NCBI GenBank assembly: GCA_964035795.1
Contig: OZ038320.1
Coordinates: 1,532,053 to 1,596,052 of the forward strand
Length of the DNA: 64,000 bases
Source: Pterobdella sp. o SKG-2022
Lineage: Eukaryota; Annelida; Clitellata; Hirudinida; Piscicolidae
Direction of reading: 5' to 3'
Shown: positions 42,101 to 55,900 of the stretch, piece by piece
Layout of the letters: each line of letters starts with the position of its first letter
Position numbering within the stretch: position 1 is the first letter of the stretch
The notes under the pieces: generated by a model
Databases searched by the model: none
The model's input: the letters and a program-made list of their open reading frames with translations, nothing else
What the model was told of the DNA's origin: nothing
Position numbers and translations under genes: made by a program

Positions 42101-45006
42101 GCTATCAATAAACACATTTAAAATTTATCATAAAAATTCGTTTAATCTTTGAAATTCATCGGTGTTTTATACTAATCAGAAGCTTAAAGCAGCGAAAGTC
42201 AAAACACAATAATAAGCTTTTGGATTTATAGAATCCTCTTTATATAGACTTAACGGTAATTTTATGAATATCAAAAAGCTTCATATTTGAAGGTCAATAT
42301 AGGAATATTATTTTTTCTCTCTCATCCCTATGTTCATAATAATTCACCAAAACCAACTCAAATCAAACACTTTTAACTAAATAACACAAAGCTTTTCGTG
42401 TATTAAACCCACATTATCAAGCGATGAAAAGCTATGCTATTTAGTGAAGTGTGTTTGAATTGGATAATTGTATAAAATTACCTTTAACTTCTATGTTCAA
42501 AATGACATAATCTGGTTCTTCGAATTTGTACTGCATAAATAATGTTCATTGACTTTAAAATTTTTATTATCAAAAAAATAATTCTAACTTTCTCAAAAAT
42601 TTATAAAATAACTATAAAACTTTGAAATCATAAAATTATTTCTGAATGGGGAAAATTTTTGAACACAAATAGTTTTTATCATAAAGTACAAAGCTTTTCG
42701 TTAACAATGTAACATTTGCAAGTATGGGAGGCCATTAGTGCTCAAAAAAAATCTTCATTTTACTTCGGCTCAAAAGAACCATTAATTCTGAACTTTTTTC
42801 CCACCTTGATGTAGGTTTCAGTGCCACTAGCCACAACCAGGTAGCCATCTGTGAACCATGTGAATGCCTCAAAAACCAGCCTGGATTGGTGTCCAATCAT
42901 TTGAGTAATGTTAAATAGAATGTTTTGTGTGGAATTCTATCTAGGACAGGTCTGAAAATCTATCTTTTAGTGGTAAGTATTGATCTATTTTTGACTTATT
43001 TTTTGTTTTTAAAATGAAGCAGATGAATGAATTCAAACAAAAACTAAAATATGATTTTTAAATCTCACCACAAATAATTATTAATAATTAATCAACCTAT
43101 TCTCATTCCTCATATCCTCCTTGAACTTCTCAAACTCGTGAGGCAGGTAATTTGTAATGGTGAACCTTCAAACAAAAATATCTCTAGAGTAATTTATTAA
43201 GATGAAAAACGAATACTAATACTGGAAACTCATACAAATACTGATGTATGGAACAATTCCGAATGATAGGGGGTACTTGGGTAGGTTGAGATGGGACTTG
43301 ATAAAGTCATTGGTGCTGTAACTCATGAACTCCTGCAGCTCAGTCCATTCTTCCAAGTGCTCCTTCACAGGGCTGGGTGCCTTGAATACTCTTCGGGGTC
43401 ATAAATGTATGAACAGTTTTATGTCACTTTATGAGGTAGGTTATTATTACGCGAAATCTTTTCGAAAAATTAGTGACTGTATTGAAATGTCTCTCAAATG
43501 ATACATCGATCAAGTGAACAATTTTTTCGATTGTAACTATTGGTTTAGTAATCTGAAACTTGTTTCAAACCATTGTAGTTAATTTTTTTAAACCGTCACC
43601 ACTACACCCTATTGCCCACCGCTTCGAGGTGCGAGCTTTGGGCGACGGGTCGATATTCCAAATTTCGAGACGGTTCATGTACAGAATGGCAAATAGAGAT
43701 TGGTTGTTAGGGTTGAACAGTGACATTATGGGCTTCTCATGTTGCAGGTTGAAGATGCAGACTTTATGGAGGTCAGGTTGTTTCCTGGGTAGTGTATGAG
43801 TGGTTGTGTCATGGAGTATGTTATGAACTCATAATTGCTAAGCTTGTCGGCGTTTTATATTAAATAGAAATTTTGATTAACAAAATATTAATGAATCCAA
43901 TTACACACTCGAAACCTCAGATAGGGGTGACCAAATGGTCGACGTACTTAATCTATCAAAAAATTAAACATTTACGGTTTACGAACTATACCTATTACCA
44001 TATGTGAAATTAATTAAATACATACAAACATATCCATCAATCTAACCAAATAATGAGTTCAAATTTTGGAATGCCTGATATGGTGGCTATGAAGTTGAGG
44101 TTCGAGAACTCAATCGCTTGATACTCCAACAGTTCTTCATCTGCAAATAATTTAATTCAAGATCAATCTTATTTAGCGTTTTTATAGATTTCTACCTAAA
44201 TTGTTCACACTGAAATAATATTATTCAAATGTATTAAGACGTCACGAAACTCTGCATGAGTAGAACTTTATCAAGTCATGTATACAATGTTTGTGCAACA
44301 AAAAATTATGCAAAAAACTTTATTATTTTTAGTTCAATGTTATATTTAGTAATATTTTAAATTCAAACTGAGTTTATTGAATATACTGATTTATATTTTA
44401 AAATTGCGAAATGCCTACCTGTATACTTATTGATGATATGGAAATCCGGGAACTGTATGAGGTAGAGAGTGGGTTTGGGCACATTTTCCGAGTATGCAAA
44501 AATGTTGGCAGAGGGGTGAGTGGCGAAGATATGAATGCCTTGACCATAACAGGAAAAGTATTGATTTTTTTCATTCAGTATTTTGAGGTAGTCATTGCAG
44601 ACGATAGCTCCTAGATGCCCTCCTATGCAGTTTATTCTGCTGCCGTCGTAACAGTTGGCCCATCTTCGTTGGAGAGAGTGGTGTGAAGTGGTTGATGGAT
44701 ATATTTGAAGTTTATACTAATAATAATCCTCATTTATACAACAAACAACTATATAAAATATATTGTAATTAAATTAATTCACTCTTATTTCAAATGAGAC
44801 GATGCTTGTGAGGTTTTTGAGAGTTTATTATTCACCTCAGAACAGATCTGTTTGGGCCGGAGGCATCTGCTTTCTTGGAGTCTGTATAATTTTGATGTTG
44901 TTTATATGATTTATACATTGAATTGTATCATTTGATGCTTATTATGCTCACCTCTTTGAGATTGGACGCTAATTATTGCTTGTTTGAATTTTTCAACAAA
45001 AGTCAT
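27143..45006 (-). CDS. CFAP43: Cilia- and flagella-associated WD-repeat/coiled-coil protein, CFAP43-like
   Basis: About 49 minus-strand exons from ATG at 45006 (MTFVEKFKQAIISVQSQR) to a stop at 27143. First exons: 45006-44952, 44881-44836, 44663-44419, 44140-44047, 43784-43608, 43390-43242, 43165-43097, 42880-42805. The first half (45.0-38.4 kb) is a WD-repeat array: FIATISGIPKFELIIW, LFAILYMNRLEIWNID, IGTTSGLIYLALFNRKYPP, SKTIAFLCEDNTIKVFDIEG and ADGSCVVYSASGI. The second half (38.0-27.1 kb) is coiled coil with family landmarks: LCWDSMEVKGREIE (36.4 kb), SEFFYAQFEISTKWQKINQI (34.9 kb), IKKEFNKEFDELMKKK (34.5 kb), RERGLELMMGGMLEIKKED (32.3 kb), EEERKAAAEYKTQ (32.0 kb) and LEVELRKLQSTNTES (31.8 kb). 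CFAP43 with CFAP44 forms the tether that anchors inner-arm dynein to the axonemal doublet. The paralogue CFAP44 is the main alternative. The join of exons 43390-43242 and 43165-43097 is out of phase as drawn, so an exon may be missed. Confidence 0.75.
27422..27510. repeat. (AAT)n-type low-complexity run in CFAP43-like intron
   Basis: Imperfect AAT units with some ATG triplets between the last two coding exons of the minus-strand gene. Confidence 0.8.
31560..31612 (-). repeat. Short remnant matching the 3' end of the 17-20 kb LINE
   Basis: AATCGAATCCTTTTTATAGC followed by TCGTTTT closely matches the plus-strand end of the larger LINE, where CAATCAAATCCTTTTTATAG is followed by CCCGTTTT. It lies in a CFAP43-like intron in the same orientation. 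It is probably a severely truncated copy of the same or a related family. Confidence 0.55.
33110..34300 (-). mobile_element. 5'-truncated LINE copy in a CFAP43-like intron
   Basis: Minus-strand frames give the polymerase from VYIYYRTTGKLFSIKRF (34.3 kb) and IRELLYADDCALLTHTEME (YADD motif C) through FVYLGSTLNCSNSIDDEV and VLFYASETWTTYTRHL. After a frame break near 33.6 kb comes KKRFKDCLKQTFKKCGINS and a C2H2 finger, CGHCGRPCLSRADFLSHLRF. The polymerase N-terminus and the endonuclease are absent, as is common after incomplete reverse transcription. At least two frame breaks show it is dead. The tail differs from that of the 17-20 kb LINE (C2H2 rather than C4HC3), so this is a different family. 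Confidence 0.9.
37656..37819. repeat. 82-bp tandem duplication spanning an exon end and its splice donor
   Basis: Two imperfect copies with an offset of 82 bases (CCTGGAAAGC at 37701 and again at 37783). The right copy holds the end of exon 37958-37784 and the donor of the CFAP43-like gene. The left copy lies in the intron and preserves the same exon end and a GT donor. Confidence 0.8.
38181..38378. repeat. Long fold-back (inverted repeat) element, MITE-like
   Basis: The left arm begins TTGTAACAAAAAACATCAAA and runs to AATTTTCGATAAGT. The right arm, reverse-complemented, begins TTTGTAACGAAAAACATCAA and runs to the same end. The arms are about 75 bases with only scattered mismatches; the loop is about 45 bases. 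It sits in an intron of the CFAP43-like gene. Confidence 0.85.
42358..42470. repeat. Imperfect fold-back in CFAP43-like intron
   Basis: The left arm AATCAAACACTTTTAACTAA continues into ATAACACAAAGCTTTTCGT. The reverse complement of the right arm, AATTCAAACACACTTCACTA, continues into AATAGCATAGCTTTTCATC. The arms are about 42 bases with several mismatches. Confidence 0.6.
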
Positions 45007-47220
45007 TATTTATTTGAATAATTTATAAAAAATTACTTCATTCTTATTCCAACTATATTTTTTTAATCTTTCCAATTTGGATTTAATTCTCAAAATGCTA
45101 CTTAGCAACAAAAAATTTTCAAATATAACGAAGCGCTTCACAAATAATTTCGAAAATTTAATAGTAAGAGAAAGTATTTTTGCTTGCATAAATTTAAAAA
45201 TAAATTTCATGAAATCAAAAAAAATATATTTTTGAAACATATTATTTCATCGATTACAATTAAGTTCCAAGAATTTTATCTCAGTAAAAATCAAATTTTT
45301 GATAAAATTATTTCTAAATAAATAATAAACAATAAAAAACTAAAAATATATATAATTATTAATTTATTTAAAAATAATATCAATCTAAAAATACAGTAAG
45401 CCCATATTTTCACGTTTTCCAAACAACGTTGTCATTTTTACCCATAAACTTAAAACACCAGGAATTTTTAAGCTATAAAATTTTTCAAAAAACTTACAGT
45501 TAAAAAGCGTTGGTTTCTGTTTAACATAAAATCAAAATGAACCCTAAGCTAGAGAATCAGATTGTATTCAACGAAAATTTTTGCTTTTTTTATTTTAAAC
45601 ATGTTCCAAAAATCATGAAACATTGAAAAGAATTTTGCAAAAAATTCACCAAACCCCAATAACTTTCAAGTTCACACCTAATAATAAAATACTTTCGAAA
45701 TAAAATAAATTCTCCGTGAAATCTTCAACTTTAAAACCTCCATGATACACCTACTTACTTACTAATAATTTCATCTCAACAACCAAAATATTGCTCAGTA
45801 TTGAAAGCTACACACCGACATACATTCCTACCACACACTTAGGTGTTTCATATATATATAAATCATGAGATGCTTCATCATTTTATGTCTCCAGTATTTG
45901 GACTTGAATAATTAAAGATCTCTGATAGTTCAACGTACCTACCTTTCAGCAAACCCCAACTAGAACAGCTACTAATTTGCATACAGATAATTTAAAATTA
46001 TTTTGATAAACTCCACGGTAAAACATTAGATTGAAGATTATAAATAAGTTTGGCCTTGAGTTTTGTAGATTCAAATTTAAAATGAAGCGCAGTTTAGAAT
46101 TATATCATAAAATGGCAATCAATATTGATTAGGACAGAAAAATATTCAAAAAAATTCAATCTTTGTTTCGAATTTTCAATTTAAAAAAAAGAGATCATTC
46201 GAATATTCACCAATATATTTAAATAAAAATGATTTTTAGCATATATTCAAAAAGTTGTCGTTTTAAATATTTCAAACTCATTTATTCCCAAAGTCACATT
46301 TTTCCTTAACTAATATTGAAAGAAACAATATTAGAAGCGTGAGACAAACTGCAATTCTTAATGACGATGCAATCATATGAAACAAGATACGCATGTATGA
46401 GAGATGCCACGGAACCTTTCTGTATCTAATAATAATAAAAATAACAATAATAACAACAACAATAATAATAATATAACTAATATAGCATTTTGTATATAAT
46501 AATTTTGATTTTTAATTTGAGCTACTTTTATTTCATTTTTATTTAATTTTGCTGGAAGATTATTTTTGATATATTAGTAAAACAATAGTTGAAATAACTA
46601 ATGATAATATTTTTCTATTATGTTTTCTGTTATCATATCACTTGGCATACAAAAACTGAGTATTTGAGTAGTGTGTGCCATGTACATTTGTCTATATGTT
46701 TGTCTAGATGTCCTGCTCTGTATGCCCGAGTTGATGTATAATTCTAGAATATTCATCTCGAATTATGGCCAGTTTTACCTGAATTCTCACATTTCTTTAT
46801 AGTTTGACTGACTCTTAATTGATACTTGTTTTTTGCTACACCATATTCAATCAACTTATCGATCGATAAGAAAATTAATTTCCTCAGATTTTGATTTATA
46901 TGCATAAGCTTTTTAAAGTTGAAAAACTTTTCTTGTTACATAATCTTCCACTCACCTCCTTACAATAAGCTATTAATAGGCTGCCATGAAATACATGTTT
47001 CATCGATACGAAGTTGTTTCAATTAGGAATCCCTCTACCTGTATGCAGTCGTTTTCAAGCTATTTTTTAAAATAGATGCCATGCAGGTTCCTAAAGACAC
47101 TCCATGTACTATTTTATAATGATGATTTTCAATTCAAAAATGATGCAGTTTAAAGTACAATTGATAATCAAAATAGCTTTAATGACAGTTTTTTAGAAAA
47201 ATCGTATGTTCTTTTGTAAA

Positions 47221-47377
47221 CTTGAATTTCGTACAGTAAAAACTTCAGATTTTGAAGATATTAGAAGAACACGTAGAAAAATTTTTAATGAACTAAAATT
47301 TTCAACAAAATGAAAATTTCTCCAAGTGCTCTTCTAATAGTCTCACGATCTGAAGCTTTTACTGTACGAAATTCAAG
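47221..47377. repeat. Near-perfect fold-back element, about 157 bp
   Basis: The ends are CTTGAATTTCGTACAGTAAA and its reverse complement TTTACTGTACGAAATTCAAG. Past the first 21 bases the arms keep matching with mismatches through CTTCAGAT and ATTAGAAGA to near the centre. It has no coding capacity. It is a MITE-like or simple fold-back element. Confidence 0.85.
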
Positions 47378-48129
47378 CTTCAATAATGGTAATTTGAATG
47401 TTTGTGGACTAAAAAATGAAGGCTACCTCTCAACCATCAAACCGGTCTTAAAAGTTTTTTTAGTTTAAAATCAACATTTGTTCTCGTAGATGTAATACTA
47501 AAGTTTTTTGTTTTATGATGTCAATGGTGAAACAATGAGAATAAAGAGTGACATATTTTATGTTTTGATGAAAAAAATTAACTAATATTATTATTATTCA
47601 CCTCTTTAATTAATATTTGAAAGATGATTCATTAAAATTGAATTTTTAGTTAATTAGTCTTGAAAAAAACTTGATAAAATTTATTTTTGTTATTGTGGCT
47701 CTCACATTTTTATAAAGACCTTACCAGTTATTTTCCTTCATGGTGAAAAACGAAAAAAAAAGCTTCAACAATTTTCATTTAATCCCAAGTTTCCTCGATT
47801 TCAGTAAAACCATCACCAAGAAGCGCTATAAAAAGACCGCCATATTAACTTCCAAGAATAATAATTATATAAATAATTAGTATAATAAATAGTTATATTA
47901 ATAAAACAGACTAATAAAACAGAATCACAGCATTCATACGTTGTTATGAGAAACAATTAATTCGAGGTATCCATTATTACAAGATGCGATGTTTCAAAAG
48001 CACATTGTTGGTTGAATACAAGCAGAGGCTGGTACATAGGTTGGACAGAGGTTGGTACAGTGAGGAAGTACAGCGGGGGAGTACATAAGAGAGAGTACAA
48101 AGAAGGAAAGGGGTTTTATAATATCTTGA

Positions 48130-48520
48130 ACAACGTCTACAACGAATCTTGAAAAAAACTGCTAGAATTGTTTTGAACATCAACTCAACCGATCTCATCA
48201 TTCATCCAATAGCTTTTACTAAACTTCATTGGTTTCCAGTACATTACAGGATAATTTTCAAAATAGCATTGATTACATTTAAAACGCTTCTCACTTCAAA
48301 ACCTGTCTACTTATCCAACCTCATTTCTAAGATCACTTCGTACTTCCTCTTCAACAACCCTCATAAAAAATTCCACCAAAAATAATGTTTTTGAAAGAGT
48401 TTTTAGACACGCAGCTCTTGCTCTTTGAAACTCTACCAGCCAACATAAAAATTTCTATGTCTTTGAGTGTTTTCAAGTCTCGCTGTTTTGATTCTGTTAC
48501 TAATAATATTAATGCCGACA
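48130..48520 (+). mobile_element. CR1/L2-like LINE polymerase C-terminal remnant
   Basis: LKKTARIVLNINSTDLIIHP, LHWFPVHYRIIFKIALITFK and KPVYLSNLISKITSY match the conserved LHWLPV-RI-KIALLTYKAL-GLAP-YL region past the polymerase of CR1-type LINEs. After a frame break, LPANIKISMSLSVFKSR matches the LPLDIR-S-SL-SFKS end. Only this C-terminal part remains, with at least one frameshift and stop. Confidence 0.8.
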
Positions 48521-49977
48521 TATTTATGTGTTTAGAAAACGAGAAGAAAATTTACTTTTTTAAAGTTTTTAATCTCCCATTTTTAGAAAAAATTTTTGAC
48601 TGAAAAATCACAATGATTTTTTAAAAGTTAACACGAAAAAAACACAAAGTCATGAATACAAATATCCCTTACAAAATTTCGGTTAATTACGCAATAAAAT
48701 AACTAGTGAATAAATTGTCATTTTTGTTCTCATTCATAATGCACAGCATTCTTATAGGCATCTACGCTTTCCATAACCACCATTTTAGTCTGCTATTTAT
48801 GCTGACATAATTCTCGTTATTTAGATTACAGGTCTATATAAAATCTCATAGGATTTCTTGAGTTCAGTTGAGCATTGGAGTTTGAGGTTTTAGGCTTAGT
48901 GTGTATATATACTGAGACATTATAGTGAGAAGCCTAGCTTTTCTTGGTGATGTTTCGCTGATGGATGTAAAATTTAAACTAATTTAAATATAAGTTTAGT
49001 AATAATTTTGTGAAAATAAAATAATTGTATGAAAGAATCATTATTTTTGGATTGTTTCTATTGTAACGTCAAATATAAATTGGAAATTTTAAAAAATTTG
49101 TGTTGATAAAACTCGGCCATGTAAATTGGAGGTACGATAAAATAGAAGACTGAAGACTATAATGTGAAAATAAGCTGGAAAGAAGCTTGACTTGGTGGTC
49201 TTTCCAAGTTTCCCCTACCCACTGTGTTGCATACCAAATGGATATACCCTATCAATTATTTAATAAACCACTTGTATTTATACAGTTTTGAAGTTGGACT
49301 TATGAAGTTGATTACTTTGTGAAACATATGTAATTGTTTGTCTGCTTGAATTGATTATAAGCTGCAAATAGACTGAAAAAATCGGTGTTTTTATTGAGAA
49401 AAATTAAAATTTTGTTGGAATTTTGGAAGATTTGAAAAATATTTTTGCACGTTCATCGATCCAGACAAATCTTTGAAGTTGTTAAAACACACAATAAATA
49501 GGTAATTGAATTTACTTGGCAACCTCGTTAAATATTTTTCTTCAGTTTGATTGAGTGTAGTTTTAATAACTTTGGCGATTCTCTCATGCCTAAGTATATC
49601 CATCATTTTAAAACTATCAAACTAATGCTTAAATGTGATAATTTATATTTGATGATCGACAGGATCCGATGGTGCTCCATGGAGGTGAGGCCTTAATGCT
49701 TCCATTGCACACCTTCAACCCTTATAAACACTTGTCGTTAATAAATACAAAAAAACAGCACTTTTCCATCTTTACCATTTTGAGAAGGTGTAATTTCCAC
49801 TAAAAACTGCTATAAAAATAAAAATTATTTTAAAAACAACGTTTTGAAACATCAGATGCACTTGGAAACACCCGAATATTTCATCTATAAAAAAACACAT
49901 TTGCAATCTCGCAAAACAAATACGAAACAAACGCATTCTAATGATTATCCTAAACTGCAAACTGGCACGCAAACAGG

Positions 49978-52900
49978 ATGGGCAAAAAACTTCAATGCAT
50001 AGGCAGATACAGCTTGTCAGGGGTCACCCTGGGGCGGGGCAACTTTGCCAGAGTGGAGCTTGCTACACATGACGTCACCAAGATAAAAGTGATGTTTTTT
50101 TCATATTTTGATGTTTGTGGAGTTTGTGTTGTTTTTTTTAATTTTTTTGCAAGTTTTATATTAATTTCGCTTGAAGACTCAAAAATACAGTTATTTGAAT
50201 GAGTTTAATGTTTATTGTCTGAAAGTGTTATGCAAAAAACTTCGAAGAACAGTTTTGATAAATTTAAAACAGATTTCATTCATCATTCTTTTTGAAACTT
50301 TTTCAAGAGGCCATGTGGAACTCGTAAGATTTCATTAAACTTTATAAACTTTTTTTCAAAATTAGCTACCAGACTGGAGTTGGTTTTTTCATTGTACTTC
50401 AAACGTGCCTCCACGTCTTTGGTGCAAAGTTTTTTTAAACTTTAGAGTGTTCAAAGCCATTCAGTTTTGAAAAATAGAGATTATGGCAAAATGGCGTGCA
50501 GAAAGACAAAAAATTATAAACATTTGAGCTTAAATCCGCATGGGAGACTAATTGTGCAGTCGATGTGATATTTTTGCTATGAAAAATGCACCAGTTTTAA
50601 TCACGGCCTCTCATTTTTATATTTTTGTACGCCAGAACATCAAATCAAATCAATAAGAGTTTTTGAATAATTTTGAAAACTAATTCACATTTTTATAGCG
50701 AAAATTTCTAACAAAAAGTTATTTTTTGTCTTTCAATTTATTCTAGGTGGACGAAGCTTAAATTGCCAATTTCTTCAAAAGTGTCAATTTATTTAGTGAA
50801 AAAGCAGGAAAATAAATTGTGGTTATCAGCATTTTAAACTGTGCCCCTTGATTTGAATCCCAACCACGCATGGCGTTCTCATGATTGCACCTTTGTGTCA
50901 CCACTAAGCAATTGCTTCAAACGCCCTCCTTGTTATTCAGCTTTCAAGAGAATTTCAAATTGGAGTTGAAAAATATTTTTACTAAATAAAAACATTAAAT
51001 AGGAAGATGATTTTAATTCAACGTCAAAAATGTTATGAAAGTTTCCAAGATACAAGAATGGGTGTCATCGAAAAGCAAAAACAATAGCCACTCTGTTAAC
51101 ATTTTGAAAGTACCATTTGAATTTACGCAAAATTAAAAGCTTGGAGATACTTTTAGTTGAAAATGTAAAAATTCATCTCATATCCTTCAAAATAAGTTTG
51201 ATGATACAACAAAGACAAAGGAAGTCCTCTCAGCACTGGTGTCAAATAATCAGTTAACTTAATGAGCAGATTTGAAGCTTCAAATAACGGAGTATGATGT
51301 GAAATAATGTAATGTACTTTAATGCAATGCAGTTTAATGTGGTGTGATGTGATTAAATATGGCATGTTCTCATGAGATGTAAAAGAAGGTTTTTATATTA
51401 GAGAAGGCTTGAACATAGAGAGATTGTCCAACTTTTTCTATAAATCTTTGCCCTTTAAGCTCCGTGCAAAACGTTTCAGCCAAAAATAACTTTGAAATGT
51501 GGCGAAATTCTGTAATAAAATGCCACCAAGATTAGTTTTCATAAAATGGTTTCCTATTTTTTAAATTTTTTGTTGTATTTCTATTTAATATCAAATAATT
51601 TCATTATTAATTTAATTTTTTTGACGCTGAAAAAATAGAAAAAAAATCTCAAGCAATGGCTAAATTTTTAGTTAATGCATAGAGTGGAGAGTTGAGAAAA
51701 TGACACTTTTTCAAACGTTAAATTAAAAACTCCAAAAAAATAAACTTCATTCATTTTTGCATGAAAACTACTTGGTGCAACTGATAATTTATTGAACAAT
51801 TAAACAACCAAACGTTGAAAGTCTTGAAAACAACTCTAAAATGGCTGTTATATAATGTCATGACGGAAAAAACAATTTATATAGCGCCGAGAAAAGGTTT
51901 AATGTCGTTACTGTGTGTTTTACAAGGACGTTAAACTGCTTCACTGATATTTCCCAGTTTTTAGTTAGCACGCTTTTTACAGAAATTACATTTTATACCA
52001 AAAAAGCTCAAAGTATTATATATGGTTTTAAAAAATTATAGATGATATAATAAAATTTATTATTTTAAATTTTGTCTTTAAATCAATAAAATAAATTTAA
52101 GTTTCAAAAAAATAAAATAATTTGGAGTTTTTATCAATTACATACGACTAATGAAAAGTGATTTTTCAACTTTAGAGTTCCCTTTTTGATTTTTTTTTCA
52201 TGTCATCTTTTCTTTCAAAATCTCCTTTCATACTGCAGTTTTCCTTCCAAAACTTTTATCTATGAAATTAAATGGCTTTCGCGTAGTACAAACATAAGTT
52301 TTATACAACATTAATAAAACCTTGAATGCCAAAATTGTTGCTTTTTTCTTTATTTTTTAACTCGTTATATTGCTATGTTAAATTTTATAATGTATTTTTT
52401 GAGAATTAGCCAAAAAAAAATAAAATGTTCATTTATGAACTTGAATTACGTTAAAACAAAATTTGAGATTTCAACTTTTAAAAAATCCACTTCAAAAACT
52501 AAGTATTTAATTGGAAAGTTTACTTTTAAGAGATTTTGGAAATAAAAATTAAAAAGAGTATGCTTCTGATTTAACCGAATTTTCTTTTGGGACCTAGTAT
52601 AAATAAGAACAAAATTAGTTTCTCAAATGACTCATATTTTTATGTTCTAAATTGAATTCAATTACCAATTATATATAAAAACTTATCAAACATTAAGTAT
52701 TTTTTATTAAAAGAATATGGAATTTTTTGGTAACAGTGCTGCGTTTCCAAGTACGTAATAAGCCCATGGACACTGGTTATTATAGAAGATTGAAAGTAAA
52801 ATAAATGATTTGAGAAAAAGGCGTGATAACTATGTTTAAAGTCTAAAATGAAATATTTGCAAAATTAAAGTCAGAAGATATAAATACAAAACTATGATTA

Positions 52901-55900
52901 AAAAATCATTATGTAGAACTGTTCAAAAATCTTGAGCTCTTTTCAAGTTGGATTATGAGTTTTAATGAGACAAGCTTTAAATATATTTCTCAAACCTGCA
53001 AATCCCTTGACCCTGATGATCCAAAATAATTTATCTATTTGGAGTTTAGGACATTTGGGATGCAACATTCTCTAGTGGTCTAGAAAATTCTGAAGTTAAT
53101 GCCACTATAACCCCACTCGTCATTGAATCGAAATTAACCGTTTCTTTGGTCAACTTGATTTCTTTAATGAAAACTTGAAGGTGTTTTAATGCTACTCTTT
53201 CTACCTTTCTTGCTTCCAACGTACGTGCCTTTTACAGATAACTTGCCCAAGTGTTTGGTCATGTTAACAAAAGCTTCGTCATTTTTAACAAAAAAAACTA
53301 GTGATTTTGTATTTGTTACTTTGATTTAAAAATAACGTTAAAATACTTTTGATATGAATAAACTTTCAAAATATGTAAATCTAATAAACACTCCGCTGTC
53401 AGTCATTAATTTTTAATGACCTTTTGGTCCTTTGATGCTCTAACAAAGCACGATAAATTATATTTTGAAGCAAGTAAGTATATATTTGAAAATCATTATA
53501 AGTAAATCTTTTTTCTATCCTTAATAATTTTTTTTGATTTACTGTAGTTGGTTTTTCCTTTCAAAATATGCCGAAGGTGTAGATATAAGCCTCTAAGATA
53601 TTCTTATAAGCAAAATCTTTTTCTTAGTATTTCACTTTAAGTTCAATTATTTCAAATAGTTTAATCTTTTTGAGAATATTACATCATGTCAAATGAAAGA
53701 ATGACTATAAATTTTTTTAGATCAGGTATAACATTAACTAGGTAGCTTTCAAAAATAATTAATTAAATTTCTTACATTTTTAACTAAAATCCCAACATCA
53801 TTTTCAAATTTTTTCAAAAATGAATGAAATTTTTTATTTTATGTTGAATTGAAAACAACCGTGATACCAGTATTCATCATCATCATCATCTTCATCATTA
53901 CCATCACCATTTTTCTCACCATCATCATCACCGTTCAATGTCTCTATGGTCCAATAGTTTTGGGGTTGTACGAAAATTATATTGTAAATCAAAACCTCCC
54001 TATATTGTATCAACAAATAACATCACCAATAAATAAAAAGACACTATCATAACCATCATCATTAGTAGGATAATCATTTTAACCATCCATCATTAGTAGC
54101 TCTTAAAATCATAAGCCACACCGTCACTAAGTAGCCTTAAAAAGAACATCCACCCAACTAAATAGCCTTCAAACCCACACCACTACTTAATCTTAGAAAC
54201 TTCAACTTTACCACTAAATAAACTTTCAAATCCAACATTCTACAAAGACTACTTAAGCTCAAAACCCACAATTTCACCACTACCACCACTTAACCCAAAA
54301 CCCAAACCACACCACCACTACTCAACTTTAACAAATCCTATCTTTCCTCCAGGTAGCCTTAAAGATCATAGACACAAAGAAGATCAGGGATGAGTACATG
54401 AGAGCCAACCTACACAGAGAGGCAAAAATCATGACGAATCTCAGACATCCGCACATCATCAAGCTGTATGAGACTCTCAAGGTTGGTGGTGGGAAGCGAG
54501 AAGAGTATTAAGGTTAGGTGGTAGAAGAGGAGTGTTGGGACGTTAAACGCAGTATTGGTGTTGCGTTGTTAAAGGTTTTTGGAGTTAAGACGGGGGTTTG
54601 TTGAATTTTTTGGTTTATTAAAATGCTATTTGATTAAGTTGAGTTTTTTTTTTTAATAAAAATTAATTTTTTGTAAAATTATTTTTTAAAATAAATTGAA
54701 CTTTTTTTGATTAAATTATTTTTTTTTTCTTAAATAAAATTTTTTTTCAATCAAATCAATTTTTTTTGATTAACTTAAAGATTGTCTAAAAGAAACACCC
54801 AATACACTAATTCTCTCATTAGAACAAAACAAACAATGCTTTTTCTTATATATATATATAGCTCAGATGATGATTTCAAAATGTATAAAAATGAATGAGA
54901 CAGCTACAATGAAAAAACTTCGTTAAATTTCAATAATTGCATCCAAACGCTTCGAGTTATTGATAAAAAATAAAAAAGAATAGCGTTAGACTAGTTGTAT
55001 GGAGAAGGTTTGGAAGCTATGTAAGATGGAAATTAACATAGTATGAAATGAATGGAAAATGATGAATTCTGTAACGAATAATTGATGAATAACGCAGTGT
55101 CAGAAATATATTTTAAATCTTTTCAGGATTTAATTATGAATAAAGATAAAATAAATTATTAAAAATATGCAAAAAAAATATTAAAATATAAAATGAAGAA
55201 AGAATAATAAAATATATGAAAGAAAAATGTTAAAATATAATATGAAATGAGAATATTTGATAAATAAAATAGAAAATATTAAAGTTCAACTTATGAAAGA
55301 TGCTGTGATAAATATCGCATGATAAGATATTATGAAGGTTAATCATAGCGCAACTTATCTCTTTGATATTGGTTCGTATTTACATGTTTTGAGGTCTTTA
55401 CGTTGAGACGTTGTTGGTGAAAGTTTTCTTTTGAATAAGATTAGTTTTTTAAAAGTTAATACGATACAATTATTAATAAGATTAAAGTGGCGTTAACTTC
55501 AGAAGATTCTAGGCCAATTAAATAAATAAAATTAAGTATTTATTAGAAAGTATTTTTAAAAAACATTTTGAGATCACAAATAAAGAGAATTAAATAAAAA
55601 AGTTTAAAAAAAATAAAAAATAGTTGCGCAATTAAAAAAAAGAAAATTATAAATTAAATAATCAAACATGGAAAATACTGAAAAAAGCAAAAAATCAAGT
55701 TTTTGTGAAATTCCAGTGATTTTGCAGAAATTAATTGACTTTTGAAGGTGACTAAGAGCCCTTCAAAAATTCAACAAGAGTTTATTGGATTTCATAATAA
55801 AAATAATGAATTTTGCTAAAAATAGCTCAAAATTTTTTATTTTCTATTGTGAAAAATTTTTTATCAAATATTCATAAATTGAAAATTTTTTTTTTTATAA

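Larger units (their letters stand above)
45007..49977. other. Divergent intergenic region between CFAP43-like gene and kinase gene
   Basis: About 5 kb, very AT-rich. It must hold the promoters of both flanking genes. It contains an AAT/AAC low-complexity run (about 46426-46482), a fold-back element (47221-47377) and a LINE remnant (about 48130-48520). No further gene is supported in the rest. Confidence 0.5.

Noticed and set aside
27143..45006. Two separate genes, a WD-repeat gene and a coiled-coil gene
   Set aside because: Family landmarks follow in the order known for CFAP43-type proteins, all on one strand with no clear stop or promoter between the halves, so one gene is simpler; RNA data would settle it.
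54529..54550. GGGACGTTAAACGC as part of a LINE tail, like similar words near 13655 and 51921
   Set aside because: The shared words are only 9-13 bases long and flanks do not match; chance or very old remnants cannot be told apart.
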